Shown here: positions 7,463 through 15,045 of the stretch, piece after piece | Layout: the number at the start of each line of letters is the position of its first letter | Numbering within the stretch: position 1 is the stretch's first letter | DNA from: Yoonia sp. | Lineage (GTDB): Bacteria > Pseudomonadota > Alphaproteobacteria > Rhodobacterales > Rhodobacteraceae | Length of the DNA: 15,930 bases | NCBI GenBank assembly: GCA_028822885.1 | Contig: JAPKCP010000033.1 | Location: 1-15,930 of the forward strand | Direction: 5' to 3' | The notes under the pieces: generated by a model | Database searches by the model: none | What the model was told of the DNA's origin: nothing | The model's input: only the letters and a program-made list of their open reading frames with translations | Made by a program: the position numbers and the translations under genes

Positions 7463-9082
7463 ATGTACGATGATCTGACCAAGGCCGCGATCCAGTCTGG
7501 GACCGACAAATTCGGCCTACACGACTACACCCCCAATTATCACAAGCTTTTTACACATTTGCGCACTGCACCGATCCGGATACTAGAGATTGGCGTTGGT
7601 GGCTATGCAGATGATGATCGTGGCGGGCAATCACTTGAGGTGTGGCGCGACTACTTTCCGCATGCACAGATCGTTGGCATTGATATCCAAAAAAAGACCA
7701 TGGATTTGGGTCCGCGTGTCAGTATTTTGCAAGGCAGTCAGGTTGATCCCGATTTTTTAGACGATCTGGTCAAAACCCATGGTCCGTTTGATATTATCGT
7801 TGATGATGGCAGCCACCGGAATGAACATATCGTGGAAAGCTACCAGCTGCTGTTTCCCACATTGGTCCCCGGTGGCATCTATGTGGCCGAAGATGTGCAA
7901 ACCTCGTTTCATCCGCGCTTTGGCGGCAGCCTTGAAATGACTGCGCCCAATTCCGTTGGGTATTTTGGCCAAATCGCACAGGGCTTATCCACTCACAGCG
8001 ATGACCCCCTAGTCCATAATATCGCCGCGATGGAACGGTTCCACAACATGATCGCGGTGCACAAAAAATGCGACGGCGTGGCCCATGATGTGTTTGCCTC
8101 AAATCTGTTTGCACCCTTTGCTGACACTGCCCCGCGCGTAACAGCCATCGGGGATATGCCCACCCTGCCCTTTGCAACAAAGGCCCCCCAGTGTGCGCAT
8201 GCCGGCGATCCAATTCCGCCCAGTGATTTGCTGATTGTCACCCTGACAGACACGCCAAGTATTGCGCAGATTGAAACATGGTTCGACACGGTCGCAAACA
8301 ATGGCGTCATGGTCATCCGCTCGGAGACACCCGCCGCCCATTTCGGCACCGATAGCCCCCTTGGCCCCTACATTCAGCACCGTTTCACCATGCTGGATCA
8401 CGTCGAAATTCTGGTCCACCACCCAGAGGCACCCATCGATGCACTTGCCGCGCAGATCTATAGCTTGGAACGCTACGCAGATGCAGTGGTCCTGCACAAA
8501 GCCCCCAACACATACCCATCAAATTTCGCCTTTGACGCCAGCAATGCCCAAGCCGCTGCCGCGATTGCGCGTATGGGCGAGGTGCTCAAGGACAGTGATC
8601 ATGTCGGCGGTCTGGTGCTGTATGCCAGCATTCTGGCCCGCAACGTCAGCACGTCAGCCTCTGCTCCGCCTATTCAGAGACTGACGGCAATCGGCGCCAC
8701 ATCACGGGAATACTACCAAATGGCCGGTGCTCTTGCGCGATCTGAAAAACGGCTTGAAGATGCACAGGCGCTGTTCACGACCGCCTTGCAGAAATTCCCC
8801 TATGATCCCCAATTCAGCGTTATGCTTGCTGCGATCTATGCCAACCGGCGCCAGCCAAACGAGGCCGAAACGACCCTGCGCGGTGCGTATGCAAAAAACC
8901 CACGTGCGCGCAATGTCGTGGCCGCTCTATCGCGCACGCTAGAGGCTAAGTCGGAAATCACTGAGGCTAAAATGCTTGTTGAGAGCACAATCAACCTGTT
9001 CCCACAGTATATGCGCCGCGCCCGACTTGATATTTTGCGCCGCCTGGAACAAACGTTAAAGACACAGTCTAGCCCGATTTAG
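7463..9082 (+). CDS. SAM methyltransferase with degenerate second half and TPR tail
   Basis: A 539-residue protein. Residues 1-203 form a class I SAM-dependent methyltransferase of the MycE / demethylmacrocin O-methyltransferase type: GTDK (13-16), SAM motif I LEIGVGG (41-47), acidic GIDIQ (73-77) and DDGSH (114-118), the probable metal/catalytic patch. Residues 254-350 resemble the second half of that fold but lack the DDGSH residues. Residues about 415-515 carry TPR-like helix pairs. I chose the ATG at 7463 because homology begins with MYDDLTKAAIQSGTDK; an upstream TTG at 7424 would add 13 unrelated residues. The ribosome site is weak for either. It lies 41 bases after the GSCFA gene and 36 before rmlC. 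Inferred role: O-methylation of a sugar in the polysaccharide made by this locus. Confidence 0.8.
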   Translation: MYDDLTKAAIQSGTDKFGLHDYTPNYHKLFTHLRTAPIRILEIGVGGYADDDRGGQSLEVWRDYFPHAQIVGIDIQKKTMDLGPRVSILQGSQVDPDFLDDLVKTHGPFDIIVDDGSHRNEHIVESYQLLFPTLVPGGIYVAEDVQTSFHPRFGGSLEMTAPNSVGYFGQIAQGLSTHSDDPLVHNIAAMERFHNMIAVHKKCDGVAHDVFASNLFAPFADTAPRVTAIGDMPTLPFATKAPQCAHAGDPIPPSDLLIVTLTDTPSIAQIETWFDTVANNGVMVIRSETPAAHFGTDSPLGPYIQHRFTMLDHVEILVHHPEAPIDALAAQIYSLERYADAVVLHKAPNTYPSNFAFDASNAQAAAAIARMGEVLKDSDHVGGLVLYASILARNVSTSASAPPIQRLTAIGATSREYYQMAGALARSEKRLEDAQALFTTALQKFPYDPQFSVMLAAIYANRRQPNEAETTLRGAYAKNPRARNVVAALSRTLEAKSEITEAKMLVESTINLFPQYMRRARLDILRRLEQTLKTQSSPI

Positions 9083-9118
9083 ATTAACGGTAAGTCATTC
9101 ATAAAGGCCTAATTCCCT

Positions 9119-9682
9119 ATGCAAATCACCCCAACTGCATTGCCTGATGTGCTTGAGATCACGCCGGCCCGTTTTGGCGATCACCGTGGCTTTTTCTCAG
9201 AGACGTGGAACAGGTCAGCCATGGCTGAGGCTGGGATCGACATTGATTTTTGTCAGGACAACCATTCGTTATCGGCTGAACGGCACACATTGCGCGGGCT
9301 GCATTTTCAGGCGCCACCGTCCGCGCAAGACAAACTGATACGAGTGATCGCAGGCACGATTTTGGACGTCGCTGTGGATATTCGCAAAGGCTCACCGACC
9401 TACGCGCAGTGGGTTGCGGTGGAATTGACGGCTGAGACGGGCAATCAGTTGTTTGTGCCCAAGGGGTTCTTGCACGGGTTCCTGACCCTGACACCAGACA
9501 CCCAAGTCGTCTATAAATGCAGTGACTATTACGCCCCAGAAACAGACGGCGGTATCCGCTGGAATGACCCCACGATCGGGATTGAGTGGGGCGTGGATGA
9601 CGTCACACTATCGGGCAAAGACACCATCGCCCCGTTCCTTGCTGATTTTGAGACACCGTTCACGTATGAGGTCCAGCCATGA
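9119..9682 (+). CDS. rmlC: dTDP-4-dehydrorhamnose 3,5-epimerase
   Basis: RmlC epimerises dTDP-4-keto-6-deoxyglucose at C3 and C5, the third step to dTDP-L-rhamnose. The 187-residue length is standard for this cupin. Visible landmarks are FGDHRGFFSETW (19-30), RGLHFQ (59-64) with catalytic His62, PKGFLHGF (114-121), the Tyr132 region VVYKCSDYYAP, and the KDTIAP C-terminal motif (167-172) in place of the usual SxKD. AAAGG at 9103-9107 gives a ribosome site 11 bases before the ATG. The stop overlaps the rmlB start (ATGA). It opens the rmlCBDA cluster, so the whole set of four enzymes is encoded in one run. Confidence 0.97.
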   Translation: MQITPTALPDVLEITPARFGDHRGFFSETWNRSAMAEAGIDIDFCQDNHSLSAERHTLRGLHFQAPPSAQDKLIRVIAGTILDVAVDIRKGSPTYAQWVAVELTAETGNQLFVPKGFLHGFLTLTPDTQVVYKCSDYYAPETDGGIRWNDPTIGIEWGVDDVTLSGKDTIAPFLADFETPFTYEVQP

Positions 9683-10719
9683 AGCTGCTTGTTACCGGTG
9701 GCGCCGGGTTTATCGGCTCTGCCGTTGTGCGCCAAGCGATCCGTGATGGACACACTGTCGTCAACCTCGACAAGCTGACCTATGCGGCCTGTCTTGAAAA
9801 CGTGGCCTCGGTCGCGGACAGCCCAAACTACAGCTTTGTGCAAGCTGATATCTGTGATCGTGCTGCGTTAGACACTATTTTTGCGGATCACCAGCCCGAC
9901 GCGATTATGCATCTCGCTGCTGAATCCCACGTTGACCGCTCCATTGATGGGCCGGGTGAGTTTATCATCACCAACATCAATGGCACCTACACCATGCTTG
10001 AGGCGGCGCGCAGCTATTGGGAAGCGCAAGGTCGCCCCGATAGTTTCCGCTTTCACCATATTTCCACGGATGAAGTCTTCGGATCATTAGGTCCTACCGG
10101 CATGTTCACTGAGGACACGTCGTATGATCCGCGCAGCCCTTATTCTGCGTCAAAAGCATCCTCTGACCATCTGGTCCGGGCATGGCACGAGACATATGGC
10201 TTGCCTGTTGTCCTCTCAAATTGTTCCAACAACTACGGCCCATACCATTTCCCTGAGAAACTGATCCCAGTTGTCATTCTCAACGCCCTCGCTGGCCGTC
10301 CAATTCCGATCTACGGTGCTGGCGACAACATCCGCGACTGGCTTTATGTCGAAGATCACGCTGATGCTTTGCTGACTGTGGTGCAAAACGGCGCGCTTGG
10401 GCGCAGTTACAACATCGGCGGTGAAAACGAGGCAACCAACCTTGATCTGGTGCGGATGATTTGTACGATATTAGACACTAAGAAGGCTGTATCGACACCA
10501 TACGCTGACTTGATCACCTTCGTGACAGACCGGCCCGGCCATGATGCACGTTACGCAATTGATCCCCAGCGGATCAGCACGGAACTTGGCTGGCGGCCCT
10601 CCGTCACACTCGAACAGGGTCTCGAGAAAACCGTGCAATGGTATCTCGACAACGAAAACTGGTGGGCACCTTTGCAAAAACGCGAGGGTGTCGGCGCACG
10701 TTTGGGTCTCAAGACATGA
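9679..10719 (+). CDS. rmlB: dTDP-glucose 4,6-dehydratase
   Basis: RmlB is the NAD-dependent dehydratase converting dTDP-glucose to dTDP-4-keto-6-deoxyglucose, the second pathway step. It is a 346-residue extended short-chain dehydrogenase with Rossmann motif GGAGFIG (7-13), HLAAESHVDRSI (78-89), STDEVFG (129-135), carrying the catalytic Thr130-Asp131-Glu132 that distinguishes it from GalE, and Tyr155/Lys159 of YxxxK. NNYGPYHFPEKLIP (184-197) and the RPGHDARYAID segment (285-295) complete the family set. GAGG lies seven bases before the ATG. Both ends are coupled by ATGA overlaps to rmlC and rmlD, pointing to co-translation and balanced production. Confidence 0.98.
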   Translation: MKLLVTGGAGFIGSAVVRQAIRDGHTVVNLDKLTYAACLENVASVADSPNYSFVQADICDRAALDTIFADHQPDAIMHLAAESHVDRSIDGPGEFIITNINGTYTMLEAARSYWEAQGRPDSFRFHHISTDEVFGSLGPTGMFTEDTSYDPRSPYSASKASSDHLVRAWHETYGLPVVLSNCSNNYGPYHFPEKLIPVVILNALAGRPIPIYGAGDNIRDWLYVEDHADALLTVVQNGALGRSYNIGGENEATNLDLVRMICTILDTKKAVSTPYADLITFVTDRPGHDARYAIDPQRISTELGWRPSVTLEQGLEKTVQWYLDNENWWAPLQKREGVGARLGLKT

Positions 10720-11570
10720 GGGTTCTTGTTTTTGGTGAAAACGGCCAAGTTGCGACGGCTTTGCGCAAGCGTGCTGGCAATGATGTGCAGGTGATCTGCT
10801 TAGGTCGCGATCAAGCTGACCTTGGCACACCCGATATGCTGCGCGCTGCGATTGAAGGTACGGATGCGGACGTGATCATAAACGCTGCCGCCTACACAGC
10901 GGTCGATAAGGCAGAGTCAGACAGCGATCAGGCCGAACAAGTGAACCATCTTGCCGTTGGCACCATGGCCCGCGCGGCTGCTAAGCGTGGCATTCCGTTC
11001 CTGCATATCTCAACTGATTATGTGTTTCCAGGCGACGGTAATCAGCCGTGGAAACCAGACGGCGAGACTGGCGCGCTTGGCGTTTACGGCGCCACCAAAC
11101 GGCGCGGCGAAGAAGCCGTTGAGATGGCGGGTGGTGTCTCCGCGATCCTGCGCACGTCTTGGGTTGTTTCTGCGACAGGCAACAACTTTGTAAAAACAAT
11201 GCTGCGGTTGGGCGCAGACCGCGATGCATTAACCATCATCGACGACCAAACAGGTGGGCCAACCGCCGCCAATGACATTGCAGACGCGCTACTGGTCATG
11301 GCAAAAGCCTATGCAGATGGGCGCACCAAAAGCGGAATCTACCACTTTTCTGGCGCGCCGGATTGCACATGGGCAGACTTTGCAGGTGAAATCTTCAAAC
11401 AGGCTGGCATTACCTGCGCCATCACCCCGATCCCGACCACTGATTACCCAACACCAGCTGCACGCCCACTGAACTCAAGGCTTGATTGCACCACATTAGA
11501 AACTGATTTTGGCATCAAACGCCCCAATTGGCGCATAAGCCTCGCAGATATTTTGAAGGACCTCACATGA
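10716..11570 (+). CDS. rmlD: dTDP-4-dehydrorhamnose reductase
   Basis: RmlD reduces dTDP-4-keto-L-rhamnose with NAD(P)H to finish dTDP-L-rhamnose. From the ATG at 10716 the product has 284 residues, the normal length, starting with the Rossmann motif FGENGQVA (6-13). Other marks are NAAAYTAVDKAE (56-67), STDYVF (99-104), Tyr124/Lys128 of YxxxK, and ARPLNSRLD (249-257), a near-invariant RmlD signature. A longer in-frame reading from 10638 would add 26 residues from inside rmlB that do not match the family, so I reject it. The start overlaps the rmlB stop and the stop overlaps the rmlA start (both ATGA). Confidence 0.97.
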   Translation: MRVLVFGENGQVATALRKRAGNDVQVICLGRDQADLGTPDMLRAAIEGTDADVIINAAAYTAVDKAESDSDQAEQVNHLAVGTMARAAAKRGIPFLHISTDYVFPGDGNQPWKPDGETGALGVYGATKRRGEEAVEMAGGVSAILRTSWVVSATGNNFVKTMLRLGADRDALTIIDDQTGGPTAANDIADALLVMAKAYADGRTKSGIYHFSGAPDCTWADFAGEIFKQAGITCAITPIPTTDYPTPAARPLNSRLDCTTLETDFGIKRPNWRISLADILKDLT

Positions 11571-12436
11571 CACGCAAAGGCATTATCCTTGCTGGTGGCT
11601 CTGGCACGCGGCTGTATCCGATCACGATGGCAGTCTCTAAACAACTGCTGCCGATCTATGACAAACCGATGATTTACTACCCGATTTCCACGCTCATGCT
11701 GGCGGGTATCCGCGAGATCGCGATCATTACCACGCCGCAGGACCAAGAGCAGTTCAAGCGCGTCTTGGGCGATGGATCACAATGGGGTGTGTCCTTCACA
11801 TGGATCATTCAAAACAGCCCTGACGGTTTGGCCCAAGCCTACCTTCTGGCCGAAGAGTTCCTTGACGGAGCGCCCTCTGCAATGGTGCTTGGCGACAACC
11901 TATTCTTTGGCCATGGCCTCACAGAAATGCTGCAAAAAGCCTGTACCAGAGACGAAAATGCAGTCTTTGGCTACCAAGTCCGTGACCCTGAACGCTACGG
12001 TGTTGTGGGCTTTGGCGATGACGGATCGGTCACAAGCATCGTGGAAAAACCCGAAAAACCTGCATCAAATTACGCAGTCACAGGTCTCTATTTTCTTGAC
12101 GGAGATGCCCCTGCAAAAGCCCGCAACATCAAACCATCGCCACGCGGTGAGCTGGAAATCACAACGCTGCTTGAGGTCTACCTTGGTGAGGGTAACCTTC
12201 AGGTCCACAAAATGGGCCGAGGCTATGCGTGGCTTGATACCGGCACCCATGCGAGCCTCTTGGACGCTGGCAACTTTGCGAGAACCCTCGAAAATCGCCA
12301 AGGCCTACAAACCGGTTGTCTTGAGGAAATCGCGTTTGAAAATGGCTGGATCACACCGGGCCAACTTCGCGAACGTGCAGCTATGTTTGCCAAAAACGCT
12401 TACGGTGACTATCTGCTACGGCTCATAGACGGGTAA
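11567..12436 (+). CDS. rmlA: Glucose-1-phosphate thymidylyltransferase
   Basis: RmlA joins glucose-1-phosphate to dTTP, the committed step to dTDP-rhamnose; in characterised family members it is feedback-controlled by the end product. The 289-residue product carries GGSGTRLYP (10-18), Lys26 in the SKQLLPIYDKPMIYYP segment, the Mg-binding LGDN with Asp110, and Asp224 in WLDTGTH. I start at 11567: GAAGGA lies six bases upstream and the protein begins at the usual place, whereas a start at 11528 adds 13 unrelated residues from inside rmlD. It ends four bases before kdsD, linking the rhamnose and Kdo blocks in one operon. Confidence 0.98.
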   Translation: MTRKGIILAGGSGTRLYPITMAVSKQLLPIYDKPMIYYPISTLMLAGIREIAIITTPQDQEQFKRVLGDGSQWGVSFTWIIQNSPDGLAQAYLLAEEFLDGAPSAMVLGDNLFFGHGLTEMLQKACTRDENAVFGYQVRDPERYGVVGFGDDGSVTSIVEKPEKPASNYAVTGLYFLDGDAPAKARNIKPSPRGELEITTLLEVYLGEGNLQVHKMGRGYAWLDTGTHASLLDAGNFARTLENRQGLQTGCLEEIAFENGWITPGQLRERAAMFAKNAYGDYLLRLIDG

Positions 12437-12440
12437 CACC

Positions 12441-13403
12441 ATGACCAACACTGATGTCTCAACGCTCGCATTCACCCAAGCCGCCCTGCGTCTTGAGGCG
12501 GATGCAATCTATAAGCTGGCCGAGGATATGCCGGCCGACTTTATGCCACTCGTGCAACGTATCCTCGCCATCAAAGGCCGCGTGATCGTGTCTGGCATTG
12601 GCAAATCTGGCCATATTGCGCGTAAAATTGCATCAACCCTCATGTCCACCGGCACGCCGTGCATGTACCTGCATCCAGCAGAGGCAAGCCACGGCGATTT
12701 GGGTATGATCCAACGCGATGACATCTGTCTTTTAGTCTCTAACTCAGGCGAAACACGCGAATTGAGCGATATTCTTGCCTATACCCGCCGGTTCAATATC
12801 CCGATGGCAGCGATATCCGCAAAACCTGACAGCACACTGATCAAAGCGGCAGACTACAAACTGGTTTTACCACCCTTTCAGGAGGCTTGCCCAATGGGCC
12901 TTGCCCCAACCACATCCACAACTGTGACACTTGCCTTAGGCGATGCGATCGCGATTGCGTTGATGGTCGAACGTGGATTTCAGGCCGAGGATTTTCAGGT
13001 CTTCCATCCCGGTGGCAAACTTGGTGCGCAGCTCACCCGGGTCGGTGAGATCATGCACGGCGTCGACACTATTCCTATCGTTAGCGCTGATCTTGCAATG
13101 CCAGAGGTACTGATCGCGATGACATCAGGTGGGTTTGGTGTGGCCTGTGTCACCCAAAACGACGTGCTACTGGGGATCGTCACTGACGGTGATTTGCGCC
13201 GTAATATGGATGATCTGATGGCGCGCACGGCAGGGCAAATTGCGACGTTAGACCCTGTGACTGTGCAGCAAAGCACCCTTGCAGTGTCCGCACTGGCGAT
13301 TATGAACAACAGCAAAATCACCGCACTTGTGGTGGTGGACGCAGACAAGCATCCTGTTGGGATGATCCATTTGCATGATTTATTGAGGGCCGGTGTCGTA
13401 TGA
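12441..13403 (+). CDS. kdsD: D-arabinose 5-phosphate isomerase (KdsD/KpsF type)
   Basis: Converts ribulose 5-phosphate to arabinose 5-phosphate, the first step to Kdo. The 320 residues contain a SIS domain with SGIGKSGHIARK (51-62), HPAEASHGDLG (78-88), SNSGET (100-105), EACPMGLAPTTST (148-160) and HPGGKLG (189-195, with the probable catalytic His189), then two CBS domains (about 204-258 and 267-318). These are the normal domain set. It directly precedes kdsB and kdsA, so this copy probably serves the capsule or exopolysaccharide Kdo pool, as KpsF does in E. coli; whether a second copy exists for lipid A core cannot be seen here. Its stop overlaps the kdsB start by ATGA. Confidence 0.94.
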   Translation: MTNTDVSTLAFTQAALRLEADAIYKLAEDMPADFMPLVQRILAIKGRVIVSGIGKSGHIARKIASTLMSTGTPCMYLHPAEASHGDLGMIQRDDICLLVSNSGETRELSDILAYTRRFNIPMAAISAKPDSTLIKAADYKLVLPPFQEACPMGLAPTTSTTVTLALGDAIAIALMVERGFQAEDFQVFHPGGKLGAQLTRVGEIMHGVDTIPIVSADLAMPEVLIAMTSGGFGVACVTQNDVLLGIVTDGDLRRNMDDLMARTAGQIATLDPVTVQQSTLAVSALAIMNNSKITALVVVDADKHPVGMIHLHDLLRAGVV

Positions 13404-14197
13404 AAACTGCCATTTTGATCCCTGCCCGCTATGCGTCAACCCGCTATCCGGGCAAGCCGTTGGTGGAATTAACACAACCTGACGGCACCAAAAAATCCCT
13501 GATCCAGATGTCATGGGAGGCCGCACAGCATGTCACAACGCCGTGCACAGTGCATGTATTGACCGACGACGACCGTATCGCGGATCATGCGCGCAGCTTT
13601 GGCGCGGACGTCATCATGACCTCTGATACGTGCGAAAACGGCACCGACCGCTGCGCAGAGGCTGTGACCAACGGCGATGTGGACGCTGATCTGATCGTGA
13701 ACCTGCAAGGCGACGCCCCCCTGACCCCACCTTGGTTTATCGACGATCTGATCGCGGCGATGAACGCTGATCCAGACGCCATGGTCGCCACACCTGTTTT
13801 GCGCTGCGACCCACTGACTTACGCGCATTTCATTCAAGACCGACAAGCAGGCCGCGTCGGTGGCACAACGGCTGTGTTCAATGCCCGAAACCACGCGCTT
13901 TATTTCTCAAAAGAGGTCATCCCCTTCATTGACCCCGGCAAAGTCCCAACCACAGAAATCCCTGTTTTTCACCATGTTGGTGTCTATGCCTACCGCCCCA
14001 CCGCGCTGAAACACTACACAACATGGCCAGCAGGCCCCTTGGAAACCCTTGAAGGGCTTGAGCAACTTCGGTTTCTTGAGAACGGCCATACCGTGGCTTG
14101 CGTCGAAGTTGACGGGCGCGGTCAGGTGTTTTGGGAACTCAACAACCCTGCAGACGTGGACCGGATCGAAGCCGCCCTCAAAGGAAATACCCAATGA
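13400..14197 (+). CDS. kdsB: CMP-Kdo synthetase-like cytidylyltransferase (variant)
   Basis: Likely 3-deoxy-manno-octulosonate cytidylyltransferase, activating Kdo with CTP to CMP-Kdo. The 265 residues begin with the nucleotide-binding ILIPARYASTRYPGKPLVEL (5-24), followed by ENGTDRCAEA (79-88), NLQGDAPL (101-108) with Asp105, and HHVGVYAYR (191-199). Two departures from canonical KdsB, by my recall: the usual QGDEP is QGDAP, and the C-terminal GVDTPEDLE segment, whose Asp I believe coordinates metal, reads ELNNPADVDR (246-255), placing Asn248 there. A Pro/Asp/Gly-containing stretch at 26-33 replaces the shorter loop of E. coli. These look like a coherent subfamily, not decay. GAGGG lies ten bases before the start, and both ends couple by ATGA. 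Placement between kdsD and kdsA strongly supports Kdo or a close 3-deoxy sugar as substrate. Confidence 0.87.
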   Translation: MKTAILIPARYASTRYPGKPLVELTQPDGTKKSLIQMSWEAAQHVTTPCTVHVLTDDDRIADHARSFGADVIMTSDTCENGTDRCAEAVTNGDVDADLIVNLQGDAPLTPPWFIDDLIAAMNADPDAMVATPVLRCDPLTYAHFIQDRQAGRVGGTTAVFNARNHALYFSKEVIPFIDPGKVPTTEIPVFHHVGVYAYRPTALKHYTTWPAGPLETLEGLEQLRFLENGHTVACVEVDGRGQVFWELNNPADVDRIEAALKGNTQ

Positions 14198-15027
14198 CAG
14201 AGCCTAAAATCGTCACAGTCGGCGGCATTCCAATTGGTGGCACAAACCCGTTTGCGCTGATCACCGGACCTTGCCAGCTCGAATCCCTCGATCATGCGCG
14301 CATGATGGCTGAGAAGATCATGGAAGCCTGTGCGCCCACCGGAACCCAGTTCATTTTCAAGGCCAGCTACGACAAAGCCAATCGGTCATCCGTGACAACT
14401 GAACGTGGGCTTGGCATGGACGAAGGCCTGAGCATTCTCGCTCAGATCAAAGCTGAATTTGGCGTCCCGATCCTGACCGACGTACATGACCCACGTCATT
14501 GCGCACCTGCTGCCGAAGTCTGCGACATCCTGCAAATCCCCGCTTTCCTGTGTCGCCAGACCGATCTGTTGCTGGCAGCAGGCGAAACCGGGGCTGCGAT
14601 CAATGTCAAAAAGGGCCAGTTTCTTGCGCCTTGGGACATGGGCAATGTGGCCGAAAAGATAGCATCGACCGGCAACACCCGGATCATGCTTTGCGACCGG
14701 GGAACCAGCTTTGGCTACAACACGCTTGTGTCTGATTTCCGCGGCTTGCCGATCATGGCGCAGACTGGCTATCCGGTGGTGTTTGATGCGACGCATTCGG
14801 TCCAACAACCCGGCGGGCAAGGCACAACCAGCGGTGGGCAGCGTGAATTTGCACCTGTTCTGGCACGTGCGGCCTGTGCTGTGGGGGTGGCCGCGTTGTT
14901 CATTGAAACCCATGAAGAGCCGGATCGCGCGCCATCAGATGGCCCTAACATGATCCCTGTGCATCAAATGGCGGCCCTGATTAAAACACTGCGGGCCCAT
15001 GATGCTTTGGTGAAAGAGGCGCACTAG
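14194..15027 (+). CDS. kdsA: 3-deoxy-8-phosphooctulonate synthase, metal-dependent type
   Basis: KdsA condenses arabinose 5-phosphate with phosphoenolpyruvate to Kdo-8-phosphate. From 14194 the product has 277 residues, the family length. Motifs are ITGPCQLES (23-31), FKASYDKANRSS (55-66), TDVHDPRHC (95-103), FLCRQTDLL (118-126), KKGQFLAPWDM (139-149), CDRGTSFGYN (167-176) and DATHSVQ (198-204). Cys27, His201, Glu238 and Asp249 match the metal ligands of the metal-dependent class (Aquifex type), whereas E. coli KdsA has Asn in place of the Cys. AAGGA lies eight bases before the ATG, and the kdsB stop overlaps it; an upstream start at 14131 is rejected because it adds 21 unrelated residues. 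A hairpin overlaps its stop codon. It is the last gene of the run. Confidence 0.97.
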   Translation: MTEPKIVTVGGIPIGGTNPFALITGPCQLESLDHARMMAEKIMEACAPTGTQFIFKASYDKANRSSVTTERGLGMDEGLSILAQIKAEFGVPILTDVHDPRHCAPAAEVCDILQIPAFLCRQTDLLLAAGETGAAINVKKGQFLAPWDMGNVAEKIASTGNTRIMLCDRGTSFGYNTLVSDFRGLPIMAQTGYPVVFDATHSVQQPGGQGTTSGGQREFAPVLARAACAVGVAALFIETHEEPDRAPSDGPNMIPVHQMAALIKTLRAHDALVKEAH

Positions 15028-15035
15028 GCGCCTCT
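15015..15035. terminator. Hairpin overlapping the kdsA stop, probable terminator between convergent genes
   Basis: AGAGGCGC (15015-15022), loop ACTAG and GCGCCTCT (15028-15035) form a perfect 8-bp GC-rich stem. The loop contains the kdsA TAG stop. It is also only 11 bases downstream of the RTX gene stop read on the minus strand, where CTTTC follows the stem. It lies between two convergent transcripts separated by 18 bases, so a shared bidirectional terminator is likely. There is no clean T-run on the plus strand, so a folding or protection role for kdsA mRNA ends is also possible. Confidence 0.55.
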
Positions 15036-15045
15036 CTCAAATCAG

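Noticed and set aside
10638..10715. Earlier start for rmlD inside rmlB
   Set aside because: The Rossmann fold of RmlD must begin near residue 1; the ATG at 10716 gives the normal length and an ATGA overlap like its neighbours.
14131..14193. Earlier start for kdsA inside kdsB
   Set aside because: The 21 extra residues are basic and unlike the family, while AAGGA eight bases before 14194 supports the later start.
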